Positions 6,064 through 13,148 of a stretch of DNA of 17,535 nt are shown piece by piece. Under the pieces are notes generated by a model. It saw only the letters and a list, made by a program, of their open reading frames with translations, searched no databases and was not told the DNA's origin. The position numbers and the translations under genes were made by a program. The DNA comes from CBDFLA01 sp965248915 (GTDB lineage: Bacteria > Pseudomonadota > Alphaproteobacteria > M2410): positions 1 to 17,535 of the forward strand of contig CBDFLA010000012.1 in the NCBI GenBank assembly GCA_965248915.1. The letters run 5' to 3'. How positions within the stretch are numbered: the first letter of the stretch is position 1; each line of letters opens with the position of its first letter.

Positions 6064-6097
6064 AGAAAGCCGTGGTATAGGCGACCACGGCTTTTCT
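6064..6097. terminator. Bidirectional rho-independent terminator between convergent genes
   Basis: Arms AAAGCCGTGGT (6066-6076) and ACCACGGCTTT (6084-6094) are perfect, have a seven-base loop, and are flanked by A and T runs on both sides. It ends the XRE/RuvC-like unit on the plus strand. It overlaps the stop codon (6096-6098) of the minus-strand replication-relaxation gene, serving both. Confidence 0.85.
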
Positions 6098-7064
6098 ATA
6101 CCTGATCAATCCGAAGGTCTGGAAGGTCTGAACGTGACCATCCCTCTTGGAGTAACCATTTGTTTGGATTAGGAGGCCGGAACACATTACCAAAGTCCTC
6201 CCATGATTGTAGAAGGAGTTGGGCGCGAATGGTGGCCGCATATCTCGGAGTTAACTTTCGAATTTGGTCAATTCGCTTTTGGTCCTTGACGACATTGAGC
6301 ACCAGCAAAGTCGTCTTAAGATTGAGATGATCGCGGTAGTGTTTTTGGCCAATATACTGCTCATATTGAAGGAGACTACGTTGCCAACTCTTGCGATTGA
6401 AGTTTCTAGAAGTAGCTGGTTCTGTAGACCGATCTGCCTCTACAAGAAAGCAACGATATCTGCTTCCTTGGGGAGTTATGTATTTGAGACCAAATATGGC
6501 GTCGGGTATGAGATCTTTAGTTATTTCTTTCTTGGAAAAATGATCGAAAAGCTCGATAGGGTAACGTAAAGATGTACCAGCTCTTTTGAGTAATTGAGTC
6601 TGCGGGATATAGATGATGTCGTCCCGATTCAATGTTGCAAGTTCAATCGACGCTGTGATGCAACTCACCATAAATTTGTGAAGCCAAGGGCCAGAGTTTG
6701 ACTTATTAACGTCGGACCATTCACCGGCAGTTTTGAGAGCTTGCTCGGACGCTGGTGTAAGATCATATACAAGCTGGTTGTACCGGCTATCTATCGTTCT
6801 GAATTGTTGAATTGGCCGAGAAAGATACGTGCCACCATCCCGCGTACTATCTTCGTTGAAGAGGTCGGTCAGGCGTTCTTTGGCACGTTTTTCACTACGG
6901 TGAGTATCAGCGGCGAATTGATAGAGGAATGAACTCGGGAGCGGTCCATGTTCGTGAAGTTTCTGGAACCATTTTATATCCCGAGCTTGCGGTGTTACAC
7001 GCTTCCCGGTGGAGCGTGGCGATGTGCGCTTTCTTCGACCAGTTGTGTCATGATGCTCGGTCAT
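6096..7064 (-). CDS. Replication-relaxation family protein
   Basis: This encodes a 322-residue soluble protein. A basic, disordered N-terminus (1-25) precedes a winged-helix-like region (about 26-110). A nuclease-like core contains LIPDAIFGL at 185-193 and FLVEADRSTEP at 206-216. The PDAxF...LExDR(G/S)TE pattern is characteristic of the replication-relaxation family (PF13814), found beside coupling ATPases on mobilizable elements. Asp188, Glu209 and Asp211 are the candidate active-site acids. The frame extends to a TTG at 7076. The ATG at 7064 is preferred because it begins one base after the stop of the upstream ATPase gene, the usual tight operon arrangement. It is the last gene of a three-gene operon and runs into the terminator at 6064-6097. 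The probable role is DNA processing or initiation for transfer or replication of the element, inferred from family and neighbours. Confidence 0.75.
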   Translation of the reverse strand: MTEHHDTTGRRKRTSPRSTGKRVTPQARDIKWFQKLHEHGPLPSSFLYQFAADTHRSEKRAKERLTDLFNEDSTRDGGTYLSRPIQQFRTIDSRYNQLVYDLTPASEQALKTAGEWSDVNKSNSGPWLHKFMVSCITASIELATLNRDDIIYIPQTQLLKRAGTSLRYPIELFDHFSKKEITKDLIPDAIFGLKYITPQGSRYRCFLVEADRSTEPATSRNFNRKSWQRSLLQYEQYIGQKHYRDHLNLKTTLLVLNVVKDQKRIDQIRKLTPRYAATIRAQLLLQSWEDFGNVFRPPNPNKWLLQEGWSRSDLPDLRIDQV

Positions 7065-7065
7065 T

Positions 7066-9195
7066 TCAAAGCTCAAATCCAGCTTCTGTATCAGAGCTCT
7101 TGTTCATGGAGCTTTGGTGGTCTGGTTCTCCGTTGACATTGGCACCTGAAGACTCTTGGCGATCCCGGTAAGGATTAGATTGGGGCTGAGATACGCCGTC
7201 AAACTCTGAATGGTGAACAGCATAGAGCTTCCGCATTCGTGACGTGAGCGTGGCTCTGTCCGACGGACCCATTCGAGGCTTTTGTTCCAGATATCCGAAC
7301 GGAAATCTGAGTGGGACTGCTGATTTGGTGACACCGCGAACATGGGCGGCAAAGCACCCCTTGGGCTGCGCCTCAATGAAGGCGGGATCGCAATAAAGCT
7401 GAGGAGCAAGCGTGCGGGCGTCTTTAGCAGAGACGCCGCCTGCAAACTTGATCGAGGTGTTGGCTCCAAAAGCCTCTTGAAGATGAGAATCAAGCTGGCC
7501 TAGATATTGGTGAGCGAGCACCATGCCAACATTGTATTTGCGAGCCTGGGCGAGAATGACTCCTATATTGCGATCAAAGTAGTCCGCAGCTTCGTCGATG
7601 TAGACCATGGTGGGAATCCGATCACTCTCCGGCAATGTTGCACGCTCCTGAGCGGCTTGTGCAATCATCGCAATGAAGAACCTGCCAAAGATCTCGGTGC
7701 CCCGCTCTTTGAGAAGATCCTTTGCAGTATTGATCAAGATTATCTTGCCAGCGTTCATTTCGCTGAAGAGGTCTAGTTTTGAGTGGGGGTGAGAAAACAT
7801 GCGCTCGAAGGTTTGGTTCTCAAGTATACCCCAGAGACGGCGAAGGACTTGTTTCTTGGTCTGTTCAAATTCCTTGGAGGCAAATTCAGTGTCGAAAAAA
7901 TGCCGGGCACTGCCTGAGAGTTTCTCAATGTGCTCAGCAAACTTCTCTTTACTGCCTGGCTCCATGAGGTCTCGGAGCGTGTGGATTGTCGAATCCGGGA
8001 TGTGGAGCATGAGGCGCGTGACATAGCGAAAGATGACACTCTGCTTTTGGGTCATCTCAGCCGAGAGCAATGAACCCAAGACAAAGTCATAGAGTTCAAG
8101 GATTGAGTTCGTGAGCCGTTCTCGCTCTAAAGCCTCATATCCTGAAAGACGGTCAATACCGACGTCAAAGAGATTCAAACAGACAGGCCATTCGATATCT
8201 GTAGGGTCGATAATGACAAGCTTATCGTGAAGCGGGCCACCTGGACCAAACTCTGCAAGATCCGAAACATTGCGAATCAAGTCACCTTGGCTATCGAGGA
8301 CCACAATTGTCCGATTGCCAGATGCCACCGCCTCAAGATCCTGGGCGATCATATACTGAAGTGTCTGGGTCTTGCCGTGGCCAGATCCCGCTACTATGTG
8401 GTGGTGCTCGAAGCGAAAGCGAGTCGGAATTGCAAAGTCAATTTCCTGGTGGAGATAGTCATAGAGGGGTGTGCCGCCGAAATAGGTCTCGACGAGTGCC
8501 GATGGGTTCTTTATCTCCGATTTTGTTGGCAATTTTGGGAGGCGGTTGAATCCTTTCGGATCAATTGGGTTGCCGCCAGAGGCCGCAATGAGGTTGAACT
8601 CAAGGCGCTCAAATGAACGCCTCAAAAGCCCCGCTTTTTCCAGCTCCTCATCACTTACAATTCCCATGATCCGTTCTGAGACGACATCAAGATCTGCAAT
8701 GTTATCCACGAGACACGATCTGACTCGGATGTCCTCTTCGGTGGAACATCCATCGCCATTTCTTGGTGCAGCTTCAAGAACAGGCTTCAAAATGAGAGAT
8801 AAAGCTTCGACCAAAGTGTCCTTGGTGGCTTCAAAGTCGTTTAGGAACTGTTTCTGGCGACAAAGCTCATTGCGAAGATCCCACCAGTCAGCAACTGACC
8901 GGCGCTCACGCCAATCGACCTCCGGCAACAAGAACATACTCTCATAGTCCAAAAGGCGTGAGACCAACCGAAATATGGGCTGAACTTGATCGTGCTCGAT
9001 GTCCAATTCGAGCTGCTCTAGGATTCTTTGTGTGATCTCAATCGCCAAATCTACTCGTGCTGCATCGGTGACGAGGTCGCATTTGGAAAAGAGTGCTTCA
9101 GTCTGGCCAAATAGAGCCTCAGCCTCTACGGCGTCTCTTGGGCGGAAGAGACCATGAACAAAGGCATGTAAGCGCTGCTCAAGGTGAAGCGGCAC
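7066..9195 (-). CDS. VirD4/TraG-like DNA-transfer ATPase lacking its own membrane anchor
   Basis: This encodes a 709-residue HerA/VirD4-superfamily ATPase. Residues 1-240 are a helical region without transmembrane segments. Walker A is GSGHGKT at 270-276. A VVLDSQGDL strand lies at 298-306, Walker B TMVYIDEA at 529-536, and a VLAHQYLGQL glutamine motif at 559-568. The final 50 residues are polar and low-complexity. It differs clearly from the ATPase at 3685-4857 (different Walker A context and length), so the two are not recent duplicates. The start is GTG at 9195, immediately after the stop of the upstream membrane-protein gene; a GAGGGG Shine-Dalgarno sequence seven bases upstream supports it. 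Canonical coupling proteins have N-terminal membrane helices. Here those could be supplied by the two-helix protein encoded just upstream. It would move DNA, or recruit it, together with the replication-relaxation protein downstream. Confidence 0.85.
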   Translation of the reverse strand: MPLHLEQRLHAFVHGLFRPRDAVEAEALFGQTEALFSKCDLVTDAARVDLAIEITQRILEQLELDIEHDQVQPIFRLVSRLLDYESMFLLPEVDWRERRSVADWWDLRNELCRQKQFLNDFEATKDTLVEALSLILKPVLEAAPRNGDGCSTEEDIRVRSCLVDNIADLDVVSERIMGIVSDEELEKAGLLRRSFERLEFNLIAASGGNPIDPKGFNRLPKLPTKSEIKNPSALVETYFGGTPLYDYLHQEIDFAIPTRFRFEHHHIVAGSGHGKTQTLQYMIAQDLEAVASGNRTIVVLDSQGDLIRNVSDLAEFGPGGPLHDKLVIIDPTDIEWPVCLNLFDVGIDRLSGYEALERERLTNSILELYDFVLGSLLSAEMTQKQSVIFRYVTRLMLHIPDSTIHTLRDLMEPGSKEKFAEHIEKLSGSARHFFDTEFASKEFEQTKKQVLRRLWGILENQTFERMFSHPHSKLDLFSEMNAGKIILINTAKDLLKERGTEIFGRFFIAMIAQAAQERATLPESDRIPTMVYIDEAADYFDRNIGVILAQARKYNVGMVLAHQYLGQLDSHLQEAFGANTSIKFAGGVSAKDARTLAPQLYCDPAFIEAQPKGCFAAHVRGVTKSAVPLRFPFGYLEQKPRMGPSDRATLTSRMRKLYAVHHSEFDGVSQPQSNPYRDRQESSGANVNGEPDHQSSMNKSSDTEAGFEL

Positions 9196-9711
9196 CTAAA
9201 GGCCCCTCAATATTACTTCCCGGGCTTGATCTTTGGGTAGCGGCTCTATTTTGTATTGCTCAGTGCCATCCCAGTGTTTGGCACTTTCAATAACCTGCCT
9301 AAAATACGAGACGACGGTTTCAAGCCAGGCCTCTTTGCGAGCAAGTTCAACCACTGAGTTACAGGAGAAGTATCGACCGTGGATAAGATCTTTGACGAAG
9401 ATCGTGTCCCGTTTTTCATTGAACCACCAATATCCGGCCCCAACTCCGGCTATTATCGCAAGAATAATTGCTGCTTCAGTGCCGAAGAATAAGGTGAGGA
9501 TGATGAAGGTTACGAAAGAACACGCCAGACCCACTATGGCTATTTGACGGATCAGAAAAGGCTGATCGACCGCCACAAGTATCGCATCATGCATTCGGTA
9601 GCGGTTGATAAGGGCTTTCTCCTCATCGTCCAAAGACACCTTGCTCCAAAGCTTGAATTGTACCTTCACAAGTCGGGCTTGCGATTGCTCCCTTTTGAAT
9701 AACAGCTCCAT
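9196..9711 (-). CDS. Two-helix membrane protein, first gene of the transfer-like operon
   Basis: This encodes a 171-residue protein with two adjacent hydrophobic helices at about 54-76 and 79-97. Soluble charged regions of about 50 residues (N-terminal) and 70 residues (C-terminal) flank them. The frame also has an ATG at 9729. The ATG at 9711 is preferred because AGAGAGG lies at Shine-Dalgarno distance before it. The stop codon abuts the GTG start of the 709-residue ATPase with no gap, so the genes are almost certainly cotranslated. The family is not recognised. Given that the ATPase lacks transmembrane segments, a reasonable reading is a membrane anchor or scaffold for it. No signal peptide or lipobox is visible. 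Confidence 0.75.
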   Translation of the reverse strand: MELLFKREQSQARLVKVQFKLWSKVSLDDEEKALINRYRMHDAILVAVDQPFLIRQIAIVGLACSFVTFIILTLFFGTEAAIILAIIAGVGAGYWWFNEKRDTIFVKDLIHGRYFSCNSVVELARKEAWLETVVSYFRQVIESAKHWDGTEQYKIEPLPKDQAREVILRGL

Positions 9712-9732
9712 AACACCTCTCTTTCCCATTTA

Positions 9733-9748
9733 AGTGTAAAGAGACACT
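9733..9748. promoter_or_regulatory. Possible operator upstream of the membrane protein/ATPase operon
   Basis: AGTGT and ACACT arms with a six-base spacer overlap a TATAGT hexamer on the minus strand. A TTGACG hexamer lies at 9767-9762, only 10 bases from TATAGT, so it cannot pair with it as a standard promoter. A regulatory dyad just ahead of the operon start is plausible but unproven. Confidence 0.25.
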
Positions 9749-9785
9749 ATACAACCGTTGGCGTCAATGCAGGTGTGACCGACAT

Positions 9786-9808
9786 ATGCAGATAGAGTGG
9801 ATCTGCAT
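9786..9808. repeat. Small perfect inverted repeat
   Basis: ATGCAGAT and ATCTGCAT arms flank seven bases. It lies in the 275-base non-coding stretch (9712-9986) between the ATPase operon and the lipoprotein gene. No T-run follows on either strand, so it is more likely an operator or repeat remnant than a terminator. Confidence 0.4.
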
Positions 9809-9870
9809 GAAGTCGTGGGATCTGACCAGCTAAAAAGGGGCTGCTATGTGGTCACATGAGGCGTAGTGAA

Positions 9871-9974
9871 TGGGGACAGAGATAAGGAAAAAGTGGGGAT
9901 AGAGAAGTGTACATTGCCCCGTTCCCCGAGTTTCTCCTGTTTAAAAGAGTGTTCTTAGGGAACGGGGCAATGGG
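9871..9974. repeat. REP-like cluster: short direct repeat plus 15-bp inverted repeat
   Basis: Two related blocks, TGGGGACAGAGATAAG (9871-9886) and TGGGGATAGAGAAG (9894-9907), repeat directly. They are followed by perfect 15-bp inverted arms (9912-9926 and 9958-9972, CATTGCCCCGTTCCC) around 31 bases. GGGGACAG ends resemble REP sequences of IS200-like REP-associated transposases. The inverted repeat could also act as a terminator for the minus-strand lipoprotein gene ending at 9987, but no strong T-run follows it. Confidence 0.5.
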
Positions 9975-9986
9975 TATCAAAATAGG

Positions 9987-10625
9987 TCAGAACGAGCGCC
10001 TTATTTCTTCCCATAGTTTTTGGGCTGCACTCTCCGAAAGAAGCTCATAGTCTGGATCGTTTGCTGAGTCCCAGATCAGAATTTTTGGACAGCCTTTGCG
10101 AGTGATCTTGAGTGCGAAATAACCATTGGCGTCTATCTGCTCCTGAGAAAAGTCTCTGGGTCTTTGGCCCGACTTTAGGCTTGTAGGCTGGTTCATTTTT
10201 TGGAGAAGTCGGTCGTACTCTGATAGCTTTTGTGATTCGATGCGCTGCAAAACTCCATCCGCTAAGGGACGAAAACCCTCCTCTAGATGCTGGCAACGTC
10301 CCGCCTCCAGTGTGCCCGCATGGTAGAGGGTGCTGGTTGCGTCGCCAGTGCCATTTAGTTCTTGCAGACCGTCATCGGTCAGGGCGAGCGTCTGCACTAT
10401 CACAGACCCAAACACCGTTGTTTCAATACGCACATGATCATTCTCGTCGAAAGTGTAGGTACCTGCTGCTGTTGTGTTCTTTTGTTTAAATTCCAAATCC
10501 CCGTTCTTGCGGATCGTAATGCGAATGTCGCCATACACATCCTCATAGACTTCGCCTACCGGAAGTGACGACTCGGAACCACAGCCAAAGACAGAAAGGC
10601 AAGTCAAAACGATCCATTTCTTCAT
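9987..10625 (-). CDS. Predicted lipoprotein of unknown function
   Basis: This encodes a 212-residue protein with a short signal sequence, MKKWIVLTCLSVFGCGSESS. The cysteine at position 15 follows V-F-G, an acceptable lipobox for signal peptidase II, so the mature protein would be lipid-anchored. Residues 25-110 alternate short strands (GDIRITIRKNGDLEFKQ, then AAGTYTFDENDHVRIET). They resemble the small beta-sandwich repeats seen in lipocalin-like or META-like lipoproteins. The C-terminal half is helical and charged. The ATG at 10625 has a GGGG Shine-Dalgarno-like sequence five to eight bases upstream. The gene stands alone between the REP-like cluster and the tyrosine recombinase region. The family is not recognised; membrane attachment is the only confident property. 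Confidence 0.75.
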   Translation of the reverse strand: MKKWIVLTCLSVFGCGSESSLPVGEVYEDVYGDIRITIRKNGDLEFKQKNTTAAGTYTFDENDHVRIETTVFGSVIVQTLALTDDGLQELNGTGDATSTLYHAGTLEAGRCQHLEEGFRPLADGVLQRIESQKLSEYDRLLQKMNQPTSLKSGQRPRDFSQEQIDANGYFALKITRKGCPKILIWDSANDPDYELLSESAAQKLWEEIRRSF

Positions 10626-10749
10626 AATTTCCCCAATCAGAGTTTCGCTATGCGCAAGTGTGCATTTCCATCAAAGAAGAACCAAACACCAATCTCCATT
10701 CGCCGGGTTGGCTGGGCAGTGTCCATGCCCATTGTCCACAGCTAAGTAA

Positions 10750-10877
10750 TAAACAATAGTTGAGTTACGCAGTTACCCTGCGGTATAATCAGGAATGTTG
10801 TCGGAATGTGCGTACCGCACCACACCTCAGATTGGCGGCTCAGAAAGGCCTTGCGCTCATTACCCAACTATTGTTTA
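10750..10877. repeat. 128-bp element bounded by 20-bp imperfect inverted repeats
   Basis: TAAACAATAGTTG (10750-10762) and its exact reverse complement (10865-10877) bound the element. Allowing three mismatches extends the arms to 20 bases. The right arm also overlaps an 8-bp hairpin, ACCCAACT with AGTTGGGT (10862-10887). No flanking target duplication is seen. The element lies in the 325-base stretch without a gene (10626-10950) that precedes the tyrosine recombinase. It could be that enzyme's recombination site or a small MITE-like insertion. Confidence 0.5.
10760..10789 (+). promoter_or_regulatory. Sigma-70-like promoter for the tyrosine recombinase
   Basis: A -35-like TTGAGT (10760-10765) and a consensus -10 TATAAT (10784-10789) are 18 bases apart. 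Transcription would start near 10796 and give a leader of about 155 bases before the ATG at 10951. The -35 hexamer overlaps the left inverted arm of the 128-bp element, so protein binding there would control expression. Confidence 0.6.
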
Positions 10878-10950
10878 GAAGTTGGGTTTCCCGTAAAGCT
10901 GTTGCTGATCACTCCCGAGCCAATGAGCGTGCATCTAGCCTTTCGAATGT

Positions 10951-11571
10951 ATGACACCACCAACCAGCAATCCCAATCATCCGCGCAAAGGATCGACTAT
11001 CAAAGTCGCGCCTATTCGTGATCGAGATGCCATTGCCCGGATCAAGGACAACCTAGTTGGCCACCCACGTGATCTCTGCCTCTTCACCTTAGGCATCAAC
11101 ACCGCCTATCGCGCCAATGAGTTACTATCCATTACTTGCGGGCAAGTCGCGCATGCGCACCCTGGCGACGTATTGGAACTACGTGAACGCAAGACTCGCA
11201 AGCATCGAGCAATTACCCTCAATCACACCGCTATAGCGGCTCTACGCGCGTGGCTCGCCGTACACCCAAACGCTAAAGACACATCACCCCTCTTCCGTTC
11301 ACGGAGCGGTCGGGCGCTAACGGTTTCAACGGTATCGAATATGGTCAAAGGATGGTGTGAGAAAGCTAATTTGTCGGGAAACTATGGGAGCCACACCTTG
11401 CGCAAAACCTGGGGATACCACCAATTGCGTCAGAACACCGACACCAAACCCCAAATGGTCCTGCCAATACTCATGCATGCCTACGGGCACGCCAGTCAAG
11501 AACAGACGCTTGACTATCTATGTATCCAGTCCGACGAAGTCTCGAATTTGTTTATGCAGTTGGAGTTGTAG
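10951..11571 (+). CDS. Minimal tyrosine recombinase (catalytic domain only)
   Basis: This encodes a 206-residue site-specific recombinase of the phage-integrase fold. The catalytic set is visible: Arg54 (TAYRANELL), a lysine in the KTRKHR beta-hairpin (Lys81 or Lys84), His148 and Arg151 (SHTLRKTWG), His180 (YGHAS), and the nucleophile Tyr189 (LDYLCI). Family members are usually 300-400 residues, with an N-terminal SAM-like core-binding domain. Here only about 30 residues precede the catalytic fold. The ATG at 10951 is the natural start because upstream sequence in frame is not protein-like; there is no clear Shine-Dalgarno sequence. A promoter lies at 10760-10789 and a hairpin follows the stop. 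Its base composition looks more GC-rich than its neighbours, consistent with separate acquisition. The recombination site is unknown; the flanking inverted repeat is a candidate. Confidence 0.9.
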   Translation: MTPPTSNPNHPRKGSTIKVAPIRDRDAIARIKDNLVGHPRDLCLFTLGINTAYRANELLSITCGQVAHAHPGDVLELRERKTRKHRAITLNHTAIAALRAWLAVHPNAKDTSPLFRSRSGRALTVSTVSNMVKGWCEKANLSGNYGSHTLRKTWGYHQLRQNTDTKPQMVLPILMHAYGHASQEQTLDYLCIQSDEVSNLFMQLEL

Positions 11572-11572
11572 T

Positions 11573-11592
11573 CAGCTGGAATGTGCCAGCTG
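11573..11592. terminator. Hairpin after the tyrosine recombinase stop
   Basis: A perfect 7-bp stem (CAGCTGG and CCAGCTG) with a six-base loop starts two bases after the TAG. No T-run follows, so it may be a weak terminator or an mRNA-stabilising hairpin. A second, bulged stem (CTGAG...CTCAG) lies at about 11603-11630. Both are in the gap between convergent genes. Confidence 0.4.
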
Positions 11593-11666
11593 TGATGTCG
11601 ATCTGAGGAGACTCAATACAGGGGTCTCAGCAACTCGAAAAAACAGGGATTGAGCGCTCACCAACT

Positions 11667-13055
11667 CTAAGCAGTATCGAAGACCACCCCATGTTGATCG
11701 GTCAAATGAGCCATCAGTTTCGAGAGACCCCTATCGAGATCCTTGTAGGTATTGTTTGTGCTCAAAAAGTGACCGATGGAATAGAAAACGAGACAACCGA
11801 TTAGGATCTCCCTAGCAAGACGTTCTGCAATACTTTCGAGTTCCTCAACTCTTGGATCTATCGGCGACCGGCTGCCATGGACCAAATCTGAACGAATTTC
11901 GTAAACGTCTTTTATGTCCTTCATAATTCCGTCCGCGTTCGCCCTTCGATTCCGCTGCATACACAGGATTGCAGCACCTCTATTTGCTAGAACTTTGACA
12001 AGTTCTTCTTCTTTCTTCGTGGAGAGAAGGCGTTCAATTGCAGATATATACTTGATGATCCTGGAACCCGCAGTTTCTCCTTTGATCGCCTGTTGATACC
12101 ATGAAGCACCATCCAAAAATCGTTCTACCAAATGGGGAAGCGCGTCCCCCCGCAAGCTTACTTCTACAGCTTGTCCCATCAACTCTCTAAGTCTTGGCCA
12201 ATCACCATCCTGAAATGTCTCCCACCAACCTTCAGTCAAGATATTTGCAATCGACCCTTTTGAAACGGACAATCTCGGCGCTCCATTCGTGTCAAATCGC
12301 GCAATAGAATCGAATTTTTGCGATATACCTGCACCGCAGATTTGCATTCTATTTGAGTTCGACTTACCGAGCAGTATGTGCAGACAGTTCATCGCGTGTT
12401 GCGTTGTCCGAGAAGCGATTCTTTCGGAGGTCTGAGCATCAGCGTCCGAAACTTGGATTCGAGCAGCCCATCCAAAGTTTCGATAATACTCTTCAATGGT
12501 TCCTTGGAGGAGACGAATTCGTATCGCGCGTTCCTCTTGGTCATCGTCGGCATCGATTAATTGGGTCAGATAGGTATCAATCTTGCTATTGATTTCAGGT
12601 AAGACAGTATCTGTTGGAAGAAATGTGACCGGCCCAATTTCAAACCCACCATCAAAGGTCGAGGACGCCAGATGACAAGGTAGGTAATGGATCAAAGATA
12701 TAACATCCCTTGAAGCCATTCTTGTGGCAGCGCTGACGATCTTGTCAGCTTCAGATTGCGTAAGGTCACGCTGCTCCTTAACGAGCCTTTTTGAAATAAT
12801 CAATGACAGGCATCTGTGAACAGATTGCCTATGAATCCTTCCCGCCCACGAAGACTTGGAAATTGCGAATGCTGAGAGTTCAAGTAATTTTCGATCGGCA
12901 GCTAATCCGATCGTTATATGGCCTTGCCCACCTGGGTGAGGAATAGAGGAGAGCAAATCGGCAGAATCGCACTTTTTGAGGTCTTCCCATGCGAATGCTC
13001 GGAACCGCTGGATTTCATCCAGTACGAAACTCAGAATTTCGAGATTCTTGTTCAT
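11667..13055 (-). CDS. ApeA-like HEPN-domain protein (probable RNase effector)
   Basis: This encodes a 462-residue soluble protein. The C-terminal third is HEPN-like: helix IIKYISAIERLLS (333-345), a basic loop with ILCMQRNRR (363-371), and IRSDLVHGS at 387-395. The last gives the RxxxxH motif with Arg388 and His393. The SAIERLL...RSDLVHG order is typical of ApeA-type HEPN proteins, in which the arginine-histidine motif forms an RNase site that destroys host RNA when phage is sensed. The N-terminal two thirds (about 1-320) has no recognised domain and probably senses the trigger. The ATG at 13055 has a weak Shine-Dalgarno sequence. It lies 93 bases downstream of the nSTAND gene on the same strand, so the two are probably one operon. 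Neighbouring recombinases fit a mobile defence cargo. Confidence 0.75.
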   Translation of the reverse strand: MNKNLEILSFVLDEIQRFRAFAWEDLKKCDSADLLSSIPHPGGQGHITIGLAADRKLLELSAFAISKSSWAGRIHRQSVHRCLSLIISKRLVKEQRDLTQSEADKIVSAATRMASRDVISLIHYLPCHLASSTFDGGFEIGPVTFLPTDTVLPEINSKIDTYLTQLIDADDDQEERAIRIRLLQGTIEEYYRNFGWAARIQVSDADAQTSERIASRTTQHAMNCLHILLGKSNSNRMQICGAGISQKFDSIARFDTNGAPRLSVSKGSIANILTEGWWETFQDGDWPRLRELMGQAVEVSLRGDALPHLVERFLDGASWYQQAIKGETAGSRIIKYISAIERLLSTKKEEELVKVLANRGAAILCMQRNRRANADGIMKDIKDVYEIRSDLVHGSRSPIDPRVEELESIAERLAREILIGCLVFYSIGHFLSTNNTYKDLDRGLSKLMAHLTDQHGVVFDTA

Positions 13056-13148
13056 CGCGTTCTAATGGTGTCGTCGTAAGGAAGTGCTGCGTTGCTCTCG
13101 TAAGCGGCAATCAAATTGAGCTTTGAACATCGATTGCGCAGTCGCAAT

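Noticed and set aside
10750..10887. Integron attC site
   Set aside because: The region is an inverted repeat beside a tyrosine recombinase, but the conserved GTTRRRY/RYYYAAC core sites with the proper spacing are not present, and the recombinase lacks the integron-integrase layout.
10760..11021. Two short plus-strand frames upstream of the tyrosine recombinase
   Set aside because: They span the promoter, the inverted repeat and the recombinase start in other frames; there are no ribosome binding sites or motifs.
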